Positions 15,251-20,986 are shown, counted from the first letter of the stretch. The stretch is 20,986 bases of DNA from Thermohalobaculum sp035513135 (GCA_035513135.1 DATKCQ010000044.1:1-20986); one strand, 5' to 3'. Notes: generated from the sequence alone by a model not told the origin. A program made the numbers and translations.

Positions 15251-15284
15251 AGAAGAAAAATGGCCGCGCCCGAAGGCGCGGCCA
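15251..15284 (-). terminator. Rho-independent terminator after the fumarase operon
   Basis: A perfect 10-base stem (15284-15275 with 15270-15261 on the minus strand) closes on the stable tetraloop TTCG and is followed directly by TTTTTCTTCT. It is the best terminator in the window. It lies 123 bases past the fumarase beta stop and would also form the 3' end of the candidate small RNA. Confidence 0.9.
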
Positions 15285-15335
15285 GTCCAACAGGGAGGAG
15301 ATATGCCACGACAACCGGCCAGCCTTGCCGGGCGC
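15251..15335 (-). ncRNA. Candidate alpha-r8/MmgR-like small RNA
   Basis: Read on the minus strand, this stretch has a 5' hairpin (CCGGC-N7-GCCGG, 15331-15315), then an apparently unpaired region containing CUCCUCCCU (15300-15292) followed by GUUGGACU. It ends in a 10-pair stem with a UUCG loop (15284-15261) and UUUUUCUUCU. Two hairpins flanking an exposed anti-Shine-Dalgarno motif, in about 85 bases, is the architecture I recall for the alpha-r8 family (MmgR of Sinorhizobium), whose conserved stretch UUUCCUCCCU differs here at one position. It could have its own promoter (two GANTC sites and GTTAAC lie just upstream) or be cut from the 3' end of the fumarase mRNA. No canonical promoter is visible. 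Base-pairing with ribosome sites, usually helped by Hfq, would be the expected action. Confidence 0.5.
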
Positions 15336-15406
15336 CGCGTGGGAACGCTAGCGCCGAATGGTTAACGGAGTCTGAGTCCCCCGTGCCGGGTCGGCTGCGG
15401 CAACCC

Positions 15407-16078
15407 CTACATCACCTCGTCGCGCCGGTCCCGGGTCTCGCCGTAGCGGTGCAGCGCCGGCTCCTTCAGCCCCTCGTAGAGCTTGGCGATGCCTTCGTTG
15501 ACCGCGTCGCCGTGCTGGGCGAAGAGCGAGTTGCCCGCCACGTCGCTGTCGACCAGGAAGGGGCCGAAGTTCTCGACCTCGAACAGCCACATGGCCTGGG
15601 CGAGGCCGAGCTCCTCGAGCCAGTGCACGGCGCGCACGCCCTTGACGCCGCGCCCGAGCAGCGCCCCGGTGCCGTAGCCGACCGTGGTCAGGTAGACGGC
15701 GCCGCGCGGGGCCAGGATCTCGCGGTAGTCCTCGCGCGCCAAGCCGCCCTTGCCGATGACGATCTTCGTGCCGGTGCGGTCGAGCCACTCGCCGAGGTAT
15801 TTCGAGAAGCGGAACGAGGCGGTCGCGGTGACCCCGCCGATGCGGAAGCCGTCGCCCTCGCGCGCTGCCGCCGGCGAGCAGTGGAAGTTGGCGTTGGTGA
15901 GTGTGCCGATCTCGCCCGGCAGCGGCTCGCCCTTCACCAGAACGCGCTCGTAGACGCCCTCGCGGGCGGTGTAGACGAGGCCGTCGAGGAACACCACGTC
16001 GCCAGGCCGGAGGGCCGCGATGTGTTCGGGGCCGGCGGGCAGACTCAGGCTGACCTTGCGGAGGTTTCCGGTGTCCAT
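15407..16078 (-). CDS. Class I fumarate hydratase, beta subunit-like
   Basis: A 223-residue protein matching the C-terminal (beta) domain of class I fumarases and tartrate dehydratases, which work as alpha-beta pairs. Recognisable elements are LRPGDVVFLDGLVYTARE, GTLTNANFHCSPA, TASFRFSKYLGEWL (equivalent to the TTSARM segment, with its Arg at residue 90), and the IGKGG loop with Lys110. The segment usually read as RDAAHKR is REGVYER here (residues 39-45), so an Asp and a His are replaced. This may mark a subfamily with another substrate. The ATG at 16078 has GGGAGGG upstream and overlaps the alpha gene by 34 bases. Together the pair should hydrate fumarate or a related dicarboxylate. Confidence 0.87.
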   Translation of the reverse strand: MDTGNLRKVSLSLPAGPEHIAALRPGDVVFLDGLVYTAREGVYERVLVKGEPLPGEIGTLTNANFHCSPAAAREGDGFRIGGVTATASFRFSKYLGEWLDRTGTKIVIGKGGLAREDYREILAPRGAVYLTTVGYGTGALLGRGVKGVRAVHWLEELGLAQAMWLFEVENFGPFLVDSDVAGNSLFAQHGDAVNEGIAKLYEGLKEPALHRYGETRDRRDEVM

Positions 16079-17001
16079 GTCACGCCCTCCCGGCGCATGT
16101 AGGGGGTGAACCAGCGGGGTTCGGTGCGGTGCTCGATGCGCCCGTCGGCGTGGATGCGCGCGGTGGCGCGGCGCGACGACAGGCAGAAGGTGTGCACCGA
16201 CATGGGCATGCCGCCGGTGTGGGTGTAGCCGACCTCGATGTGCACGTCGACGCACATCGACGAGCCGATGAAGCCCATCGCCCCCATGCCGATGGAGTTG
16301 CCGAGCTCCCTGAGCTCGGCCTCGAGCCTGGCGATCTCGGGGTCCGGGTTGCGCTCGCCGACCGTGCGCAGGCACGCCGCCTGCTTGCCCAGCACCATGC
16401 AGATGTCCTTGGAGCCGCCCAGCCCCACCCCCACGATCGCCGGCTGGCAGGCGAGCCCGCGCTTGCCGAAGGCGATCAGCGTGTCGAGGAAGAAGCGCTT
16501 GATGCCGTCGATCCCGTCGCCCGGGAACAGCATGCGGTAGTCGGTGCCGAACAGCCCGCCCTTGTGCACGGTGGTGATGTCGATCCAATCGACGTCGGGC
16601 TCGAACGACCACTCGATCTCCGGGGCGTTGATGCCGACGTTGTTGTCGTTGTCGGCGCGGGTGAGCGGGTGGACCCGGTTGGGCCTGAGCGGCACGTCGT
16701 GGGTGGCGCGCGCGGTGGCGCGGCGCAGCGCCTCCTCGATCCTGGTGAAGCGCCGCACCGGCGCCTCGTCGCCCACCTTCACGTAGTAGCGCGGCAGGCC
16801 GGTGTCGGCGCACATCGGCCGGCGGTCCTCGGTGGCCGCCTCCCAGTTCTCCACCATGGCCTTGAGCACGAAGGTCGAGAGGTCGCCCTTCTCGGTGTCG
16901 ATCATGCCCTTGATGCCGTTGAGATAATCTTCGGGGATGTCGATCGCCGCCCGGGTCATGATCTCGTAGGCGGCCTGCTCGATGGTCTGCTCGGCGATCA
17001 T
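16045..17001 (-). CDS. Class I fumarate hydratase, alpha (Fe-S) subunit
   Basis: A 318-residue Fe-S subunit of a two-subunit class I fumarase or L-tartrate dehydratase. Likely [4Fe-4S] ligands are Cys64 in RPMCADTGLP, Cys185 in ACQPAIVGVGLGGS, and Cys273 in HTFCLSSRRA. Other family stretches are NNVGINAPEI and YTHTGGMPMSVHTFC. Such enzymes are oxygen-sensitive and interconvert fumarate and malate. The ATG at 17001 lies 7 bases after the flavoprotein stop, and the 3' end overlaps the beta gene. Location next to an SDH/FRD-type complex favours fumarate as substrate; tartrate or mesaconate cannot be excluded from sequence alone. Confidence 0.9.
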   Translation of the reverse strand: MIAEQTIEQAAYEIMTRAAIDIPEDYLNGIKGMIDTEKGDLSTFVLKAMVENWEAATEDRRPMCADTGLPRYYVKVGDEAPVRRFTRIEEALRRATARATHDVPLRPNRVHPLTRADNDNNVGINAPEIEWSFEPDVDWIDITTVHKGGLFGTDYRMLFPGDGIDGIKRFFLDTLIAFGKRGLACQPAIVGVGLGGSKDICMVLGKQAACLRTVGERNPDPEIARLEAELRELGNSIGMGAMGFIGSSMCVDVHIEVGYTHTGGMPMSVHTFCLSSRRATARIHADGRIEHRTEPRWFTPYMRREGVTWTPETSARSA

Positions 17002-17008
17002 GGCGTCC

Positions 17009-18739
17009 TCATCCCGTTGCCGCCGCGCCGAGCAGAGACTCGCCGGGGCGGACGATGTCGAAGCCGACCGGCACCATCTCGAGCGCCAGCGCGTCGTCGC
17101 GCCGGCGCACCCGCGTGAAGGCGCTCGCCGCGAGGTCGCCGGTCTCGGGGAAGTCCTCGCGGTAGTGCGCGCCGCGGCTGTCCTCGCGGGCCAGCGCGGC
17201 CCGGCCGATCACCCGGCTGACAGCGACAAGGCTATCGAGGTTCAGCCAGTCGTGCCAGGTCAGGTTGAAGCGGCGCTCGCCATCGACGAGGCCGGTGGCG
17301 TAGAGCTCGGCCTCGATCCCGTCGAGGCCTGCCAGCCCGCGCCCGATTCCGTCCGCGTTGCGCATCACGCCGATCTCGTCCCACATCGCCTGGGCCAGCC
17401 GCTCGCGCAGCCCGTGCAGGTCGCCGGGCTTCAGCCCGAAGGGCCGCTCGGCGCGGGCCACTCCGGCCTCGATGGTGGCCTCATCCGGGTCGCGCCAGGC
17501 GCCCTCGCGGGCAACGAAGCCCGCCATCGTCTCGCCACCGACGCCGCCGAAGACGGTGGAGTTCGCCACGCCGTTGCCGCCCAGCCGGTTGGCGCCGTGC
17601 ACGCCGCCGCAGTCCTCGCCGGCAGCGAACAGCCCCGGTACCCCGGTGGCGCAGTCGATGCCGAACTCGACTCCCCCCATGATGTAGTGCGCGGTGGGCA
17701 CCACCTCCACCCGGCCGCCCGCGAGGTCGAAGCCGCAGTCGGCGCAGCGCTTGACCATGCCGGGGAACATGCGCGCCACCTTGTCCGGCCCGAGATGACG
17801 CATCTCCAGCCACACGCCACCCGTCGGCGTGGTGCGCCCGGCGCGCATCTCGTCGTAGATGCAGCGGCTGACGATGTCGCGGGTGGCGCGCTCGGCACGC
17901 GGATCGAGGGCGGCCATGAAGCGCTCGCCCGCACCGTTGAGCAGATAGCCGCCGGCGCCGCGCAGCCCCTCCTCGAGCACCGTGCCGGTCATGCGGGTGT
18001 TCGGCCCGCCGAGCAGGCCGGTGGGGTGGAACTGCACCATCTCCATGTCGCGCAGGGGCAGGCCGAGGCGCAGCGCCATGGCCAGCCCGTCGCAGGTCTT
18101 GTCGCCCGAGGGGGTGTGGTAGAGGTACATGGTCGGCCCCGCCCCGGTGGCGAGCAACACGGCCTTGGCGGCGACGAAGCGGTATTCGCCGGAACGCACG
18201 TCGAGCATCAGCACCCCCGCGAGCCCCGAGCCGTCCGCCGCCGGGACCAGCTCCAGCGCCCGGTGCTCCTCGAGTGCGGTCACGCCGCGGGCGCGCACCT
18301 GCTCCATCAGCCGGTTGATGATCTCGATGCCCGTGAGGTCGCCCTTGTGCACCGTGCGGTCGAAGCTCTGCCCGGCGAAAGCCTTCTGGTGCAGCGTCCC
18401 GTCAGGGTTGCGGTCGAAAAAGCAGCCGATCTCGTTCTCGAGCTCGCGGATGCGCTCGACGGCCGTCTCGCACAGCCGCCAGGCGAGGTCCTGGCGGGGC
18501 AGCCACTTGCCGCCCTCGATGGTGTCCATGAAGTGCCGCTCGACCGAGTCGCCCGGCGCCAGCGCCACGTTGTAGCCGCCCTGCACCATGCGCGTGCAGC
18601 CGGACTTGCCGAGCAGGCCCTTGGCGGCCAGCGTCACCTCGAGCCCGGGCGCCCGCTGCTTCGCGTGCAGCGCGGCGAACAGCCCGGCGCCTCCGGTGCC
18701 GAGGATCAGGATGTCGGTGCGCCCGCGCTCGATGCGCAT
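17009..18739 (-). CDS. Succinate dehydrogenase/fumarate reductase-type flavoprotein, non-canonical
   Basis: A 576-residue FAD subunit that would oxidise succinate or reduce fumarate. The dinucleotide-binding motif is GTGGAGLFAAL (residues 14-24). Substrate-site landmarks are conserved: QFHPTGL, TVLEEGLRGAGGYLLN, AHYIMGG and ANRLGGNGVANSTVFGG. The notable change is at residues 44-55, GKSGCTRMVQGG: the His that covalently binds FAD in SdhA/FrdA is Cys48 here. FAD is therefore probably non-covalent, as described for L-aspartate oxidase and thiol:fumarate reductase. NadB itself is unlikely because the Fe-S and anchor subunits are encoded alongside. The start shares one base with the stop of the upstream anchor gene. 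Confidence 0.88.
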   Translation of the reverse strand: MRIERGRTDILILGTGGAGLFAALHAKQRAPGLEVTLAAKGLLGKSGCTRMVQGGYNVALAPGDSVERHFMDTIEGGKWLPRQDLAWRLCETAVERIRELENEIGCFFDRNPDGTLHQKAFAGQSFDRTVHKGDLTGIEIINRLMEQVRARGVTALEEHRALELVPAADGSGLAGVLMLDVRSGEYRFVAAKAVLLATGAGPTMYLYHTPSGDKTCDGLAMALRLGLPLRDMEMVQFHPTGLLGGPNTRMTGTVLEEGLRGAGGYLLNGAGERFMAALDPRAERATRDIVSRCIYDEMRAGRTTPTGGVWLEMRHLGPDKVARMFPGMVKRCADCGFDLAGGRVEVVPTAHYIMGGVEFGIDCATGVPGLFAAGEDCGGVHGANRLGGNGVANSTVFGGVGGETMAGFVAREGAWRDPDEATIEAGVARAERPFGLKPGDLHGLRERLAQAMWDEIGVMRNADGIGRGLAGLDGIEAELYATGLVDGERRFNLTWHDWLNLDSLVAVSRVIGRAALAREDSRGAHYREDFPETGDLAASAFTRVRRRDDALALEMVPVGFDIVRPGESLLGAAATG

Positions 18740-19080
18740 CAGAAGGCCCCGGCCAGGAACACCGCGCCGATCAGCAGCGAGGCGGCGAGCCCCGGCACGA
18801 TCCAGCCGAGCCGCGCGTCGCCGCCGGGCCAGGGCAGCAGCTCGAGCACCAAGAGGCGGGCGCCGAACACGAGATGCAGCCCCAGCAGCACGACCAGCCC
18901 CCATTCGGCGAGCTTGACCGGCCAGAGCTCGGTCCAGGCCAGCGCCCGGTCGAGCGCCGCCGCCTCGACCGCCAGTCCCAGCATCAGGAAATGCAGCGGC
19001 AGGAAGGCGGCGAGCGCCAGCCCGCTCAGCCGGTGGCCGAGAAAGGCCCACCAGGCCCGGTGATTGCGGTGCCGCCTCAT
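18739..19080 (-). CDS. Membrane anchor (SdhC-like) of the succinate/fumarate complex
   Basis: A 113-residue protein with about three transmembrane helices (LSGLALAAFLPLHFLMLGLAV, WGLVVLLGLHLVFGARLLVLE, and WIVPGLAASLLIGAVFLA). It has two SdhC-type signatures: HRLSG at residues 16-20, like the quinone-site HRxSG, and HLVFGARLL starting at His69, matching the HxxxGxR haem b motif. His30 in the first helix is another possible ligand. Start and stop overlap the neighbours by four and one bases, so the subunits are coupled. It should hold the complex in the inner membrane and pass electrons to or from quinone. Confidence 0.82.
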   Translation of the reverse strand: MRRHRNHRAWWAFLGHRLSGLALAAFLPLHFLMLGLAVEAAALDRALAWTELWPVKLAEWGLVVLLGLHLVFGARLLVLELLPWPGGDARLGWIVPGLAASLLIGAVFLAGAF

Positions 19081-19403
19081 GCCACCACCGCGAGGACGGC
19101 GCGCAGGCCGAGCGCCAGCAGCAGCACGGCGAAGGCGAGCGCCAGCCGGTCCGCCGCGCGGCGGCCCAGCGGCGTCCACTCGTTGAGCACGTTGCGCAGT
19201 CCGATCGGCGCGTGCACCGCGGCAGCCAGCACGAAGGCCCCGTAGAACAGCGCCCAGCCCACGGATCCTTGCGTGCGGCCAAGGATCTCGGCCGCGCTCA
19301 GCCCGCCGCGGATCGCCAGCACAATCAGCCCAAGATGCACCAGCACCAGCGGCGCCAGCACCAGCGCGGTGAGGCGCTGGAGCACGAACAGTTGCCGCTC
19401 CAT
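19077..19403 (-). CDS. Second membrane anchor of the succinate/fumarate complex
   Basis: A 108-residue protein with three predicted transmembrane helices (VLAPLVLVHLGLIVLAI, GWALFYGAFVLAAAVHAPIG, and LALAFAVLLLALGLRAVLAVV). His23 and His64 lie within the membrane segments, and HAPIGLRNVLNEW again fits HxxxGxR, typical of SDH/FRD cytochrome b anchors. It pairs with the 113-residue anchor downstream (four-base ATGA overlap), and its start shares one base with the Fe-S subunit stop. It is too divergent for me to assign SdhC or SdhD. Confidence 0.8.
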   Translation of the reverse strand: MERQLFVLQRLTALVLAPLVLVHLGLIVLAIRGGLSAAEILGRTQGSVGWALFYGAFVLAAAVHAPIGLRNVLNEWTPLGRRAADRLALAFAVLLLALGLRAVLAVVA

Positions 19404-20137
19404 CAGCCGCCCCCGAGGAACATGGCGGCGAGCGACAGGCGCTTTAGCCCGGCGATCCCCTCGGTCGGGCTGAGGCCCACCGGGCAATGCCGCATGCAGC
19501 TCCCCTGGGTGTGGCACGACGCGCAACCGCCCCGCTCCATGGCCCGCTCCAGCGTCGCGGCGCGGCCGGCGTGGCGCGTGTCGTTGACCAGCGTCCAGGC
19601 GCGCAGGAGGGGCGCGGGGCCGAGATACCCGGTATCCCAGGCCACCACGTCGCAGGCGGCGTGGCAGACGGCGCAGTTGATGCACTCGATGCCGGCATCG
19701 GCGGCGCGGCGCTCCGGGGCTGCGGGGTCCACCCGGGCGGGCGCGTCGGCACGCGTCGCGCTGGGCTCGAAGGCGGCGCCGGCGGCCTGCCACTTCTCGA
19801 AGAACGGCGCCATGTCGACGGCGAGGTCGCGGATGCGCGGCAGGCTCCTCAGCGGCTCCACGGTCAGCGTGCCCTCGGCGGCGACCCGGCGCACATGGGT
19901 GCGGCAGGTCCAGCGCGGCACGCCGTTCACGGTCATGGCACAGGAGCCGCACACCCCGACCCGGCAGGCAAAGCGGTAGGCGAGGTCCGGGGCATGGTGG
20001 CGCTGAACCTCGGTGACCACGTCGAGCACCGTCTGGTTCGGCCGGGCCGGCACGCGGTAGCTGGCGAACGCGCCCTCCTCCGCCCCGCGCCAGACGCGGA
20101 CGAGCAGCTCGCCCGGATCGCCCACAGCATCCGTCAT
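19403..20137 (-). CDS. Succinate dehydrogenase/fumarate reductase Fe-S subunit
   Basis: A 244-residue electron-transfer subunit with all three cluster motifs. The [2Fe-2S] ferredoxin domain has ACRVGVCGSC and a further Cys in RWTCRTHV. CINCAVCHAAC supplies the [4Fe-4S] ligands and the first of the [3Fe-4S] ligands. CHTQGSCMRHCPVG completes the set, including the Cys-Pro. Electrons would pass between the flavin and the membrane haem or quinone. I chose the ATG at 20137; a GGAGGG site lies 14 bases upstream, a little far. An earlier ATG at 20176 has no ribosome site. It heads the operon, which is in the order Fe-S, anchor, anchor, flavoprotein, fumarase, unlike the usual sdhCDAB. Confidence 0.9.
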   Translation of the reverse strand: MTDAVGDPGELLVRVWRGAEEGAFASYRVPARPNQTVLDVVTEVQRHHAPDLAYRFACRVGVCGSCAMTVNGVPRWTCRTHVRRVAAEGTLTVEPLRSLPRIRDLAVDMAPFFEKWQAAGAAFEPSATRADAPARVDPAAPERRAADAGIECINCAVCHAACDVVAWDTGYLGPAPLLRAWTLVNDTRHAGRAATLERAMERGGCASCHTQGSCMRHCPVGLSPTEGIAGLKRLSLAAMFLGGG

Positions 20138-20177
20138 CGGCTGGCAGCGGCCCTCCTGGTTGCGCCCGCCCGGCATG

Positions 20178-20285
20178 CTAGAGCGATTTCGAGCAAAGTG
20201 GAATCATTTTGCGGCTCGGAAATCGCGGTGACTCAACGTGCTAGAGCCGTTCCGGTGATTCGGGAATCACCGGAACGGCTCTAGC
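20178..20285. repeat. Double-hairpin intergenic repeat bounded by CTAGAGC/GCTCTAG
   Basis: Two adjacent hairpins each begin with CTAGAGC. The first (20183-20226) pairs GCGATTTCGAGC with GCTCGGAAATCGC and, inside, GCAAAGTG with CATTTTGC. The second is a perfect inverted repeat with 21-base arms (20240-20260 and 20265-20285) and a CGGG loop. The pair is bounded by inverted CTAGAGC and GCTCTAG. It resembles the dispersed palindromic repeats that often start TAGAGC in intergenic DNA of Rhizobiales. No T-run follows on either strand, so a terminator is unlikely. It sits in the promoter region of the Fe-S subunit gene. Confidence 0.8.
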
Positions 20286-20356
20286 CGCTGGCCGCGCCGC
20301 CTTCAAACGCGAATGCGGGCAACCGGGACGGCCGGCACAGTCCCCGCCCGGCCGAA

Positions 20357-20845
20357 CTATTCGCCCGCGGGCTCGCGAACCGGGTAGCCCTGCCACGCCC
20401 CCACGGTGGACAAGGTCAGCAGCGTGCGGATGCGGGCGACCCCGGGGAGTTGGCCGAGGCAGTCGCCGTGGATCCGCTCCAGGTCGTCGATGTCGCGCGC
20501 CACCAGGCGCAGCAGGTAGTCCGGCCCGCCGATGATGCGGTGGCACTCGAGGATCTCGTCGAACCGGGCCACCGCGGCTTCGAACGCCTGCATGGCCGGC
20601 CGCGTCGGCGCATCGAGGCTGACCTCGGCGAAGACCTCGAGCGCAAGGCCGAGCGCGCGCCGGTCGAGCCGCGCGGCGTAGCCGGTGATGATCCCCGCCT
20701 GCTCGAGCAGCTTGACGCGGCGATGACAGGCGGACGGCGACAGCCCCACCGCCGCGGCCAGTTCGGCCACGGGCGGGCTCGAGTCGCGCTGCAGGGCGCG
20801 CAGGATGCGCGCATCGACAGCGTCCATTTCGTGTCGGCCAGCCAT
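20357..20845 (-). CDS. Lrp/AsnC family transcriptional regulator
   Basis: A 162-residue regulator of the Lrp/AsnC (feast/famine) class. The N-terminal winged helix-turn-helix spans about residues 7-60 (VDARILRALQRDSSPPVAEL, then AAAVGLSPSACHRRVKLLEQAGIITGY). The C-terminal RAM domain (about 68-150) includes VARFDEILECHRIIGGPDYLLRLV and LPGVARIRTLLTLS, which form the oligomer and effector site. The length is typical. I chose the ATG at 20845, where GAGAG is the only upstream purine run; ATG at 20827 is also possible. An 11-base triplet repeat lies just upstream. It is encoded on the same strand as the succinate/fumarate operon, 219 bases upstream of it, and might regulate it. The effector is probably an amino acid but cannot be named. 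Confidence 0.92.
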   Translation of the reverse strand: MAGRHEMDAVDARILRALQRDSSPPVAELAAAVGLSPSACHRRVKLLEQAGIITGYAARLDRRALGLALEVFAEVSLDAPTRPAMQAFEAAVARFDEILECHRIIGGPDYLLRLVARDIDDLERIHGDCLGQLPGVARIRTLLTLSTVGAWQGYPVREPAGE

Positions 20846-20856
20846 GCTCTCTCGCT

Positions 20857-20889
20857 CAAGCCCCGGGCAAGCCCCGGGCAACCCCCGGG
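20857..20889 (-). repeat. Three tandem 11-base repeats before the Lrp gene
   Basis: On the plus strand CAAGCCCCGGG occurs at 20857-20867 and 20868-20878. A third copy at 20879-20889 differs at one base. The array ends 11 bases upstream of the chosen start codon, so it lies in or next to the 5' leader. Beyond it to the window edge I see only two GANTC sites (20891, 20914) and the small dyad TCCA-TATG-TGGA (20946-20957). Confidence 0.85.
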
Positions 20890-20986
20890 CGAATCAATCG
20901 AATTATTCATCGGGAATCCGGCGGTGAAGCGGCAAGTAGGTAGTGTCCATATGTGGATGGCCCCTGCGGGCAAGGGTTTTCTGATC

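Noticed and set aside
15028..15309. A 93-codon minus-strand reading frame upstream of ialB, ending in a rather gene-like RVRPFQLPDDPADDEG stretch
   Set aside because: Its first half runs through the fumarase terminator and the ialB promoter, no start codon has a ribosome site, and codon use in the first part (ATA, CTA, AGA) is unlike the neighbours. A decayed remnant is possible but cannot be supported.
15303..15365. A 20-codon plus-strand reading frame with a textbook GGGAGGAG ribosome site before its ATG
   Set aside because: The apparent ribosome site is the exact complement of the CUCCUCCC motif of the minus-strand RNA candidate, and the peptide resembles nothing. The plus-strand signal is better explained as its mirror image.
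17009..18739. Flavoprotein as L-aspartate oxidase (NadB)
   Set aside because: It lacks the covalent-FAD His as NadB does, but it is embedded with an Fe-S subunit and two membrane anchors, and no nadA or nadC is nearby.
20240..20285. The perfect 21-base inverted repeat as a rho-independent terminator for the Lrp gene or the operon
   Set aside because: No T-run follows on either strand, and it shares a boundary motif with a second hairpin, which points to a repeat element.
20966..20984. Short hairpin with TTTT near the right edge as a plus-strand terminator
   Set aside because: Only four base pairs can form and no plus-strand gene precedes it within the window.
1..20986. CRISPR arrays, tRNA or rRNA genes, insertion sequences, prophage genes
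   Set aside because: I looked for regular spaced repeats, clover-leaf 3' CCA ends, transposase motifs and phage structural genes and saw none.

Overview
The window is about 21 kb of very GC-rich DNA (roughly 70% or more G+C in genes) from an alphaproteobacterium, most likely Rhodobacterales. The clues are the gene order rplU-rpmA-GNAT-obgE-proB-proA, an IalB-family protein, a DUF882/L,D-transpeptidase pair, SPFH/NfeD partners, and clusters of GANTC (the CcrM methylation site) in intergenic DNA. It reads as chromosomal housekeeping and envelope DNA. I see no insertion sequence, phage gene, tRNA, rRNA or CRISPR array.

Layout from left to right. The last codons of a short-chain dehydrogenase enter at the left edge (+). 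A minus-strand envelope pair follows: a DegP/HtrA protease and a periplasmic SIMPL-domain protein. Divergent from degP is a plus-strand run: a QmcA-like SPFH protein, its NfeD-like partner, then a periplasmic protein that joins a LysM domain to a solute-binding-protein-like domain. Next comes a ribosome/GTPase/proline run: a sigma70-like promoter, a structured leader, rplU, rpmA, a strong terminator that overlaps an alternative hairpin, a GNAT acetyltransferase, obgE, proB and proA. obgE, proB and proA are joined by overlapping start and stop codons.

A peptidoglycan pair (DUF882/YcbK-like on minus, YcbB-like L,D-transpeptidase on plus) diverges from an unusually AT-rich intergenic region full of dyads and GANTC sites. 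A stand-alone lpxD follows, convergent with ialB.

The right third is a minus-strand respiratory operon in the order Fe-S subunit, two small membrane anchors, flavoprotein, then class I fumarase alpha and beta. Together these would interconvert succinate, fumarate and malate while exchanging electrons with the quinone pool. The flavoprotein has Cys where canonical SdhA/FrdA has the FAD-linking His, so this looks like a second, non-canonical succinate dehydrogenase/fumarate reductase coupled to its own hydratase. Upstream lie a double-hairpin CTAGAGC-bounded repeat and an Lrp/AsnC regulator. Downstream of the fumarase is a hairpin with a UUCG loop and U-tract preceded by an unpaired CUCCUCCCU, which closely resembles the alphaproteobacterial alpha-r8/MmgR-type small RNAs.

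The most interesting leads are the candidate anti-Shine-Dalgarno sRNA, the non-canonical SDH/FRD-fumarase operon, the mutually exclusive hairpins between rpmA and the GNAT gene, and the recurring short tandem duplications and GANTC clusters.
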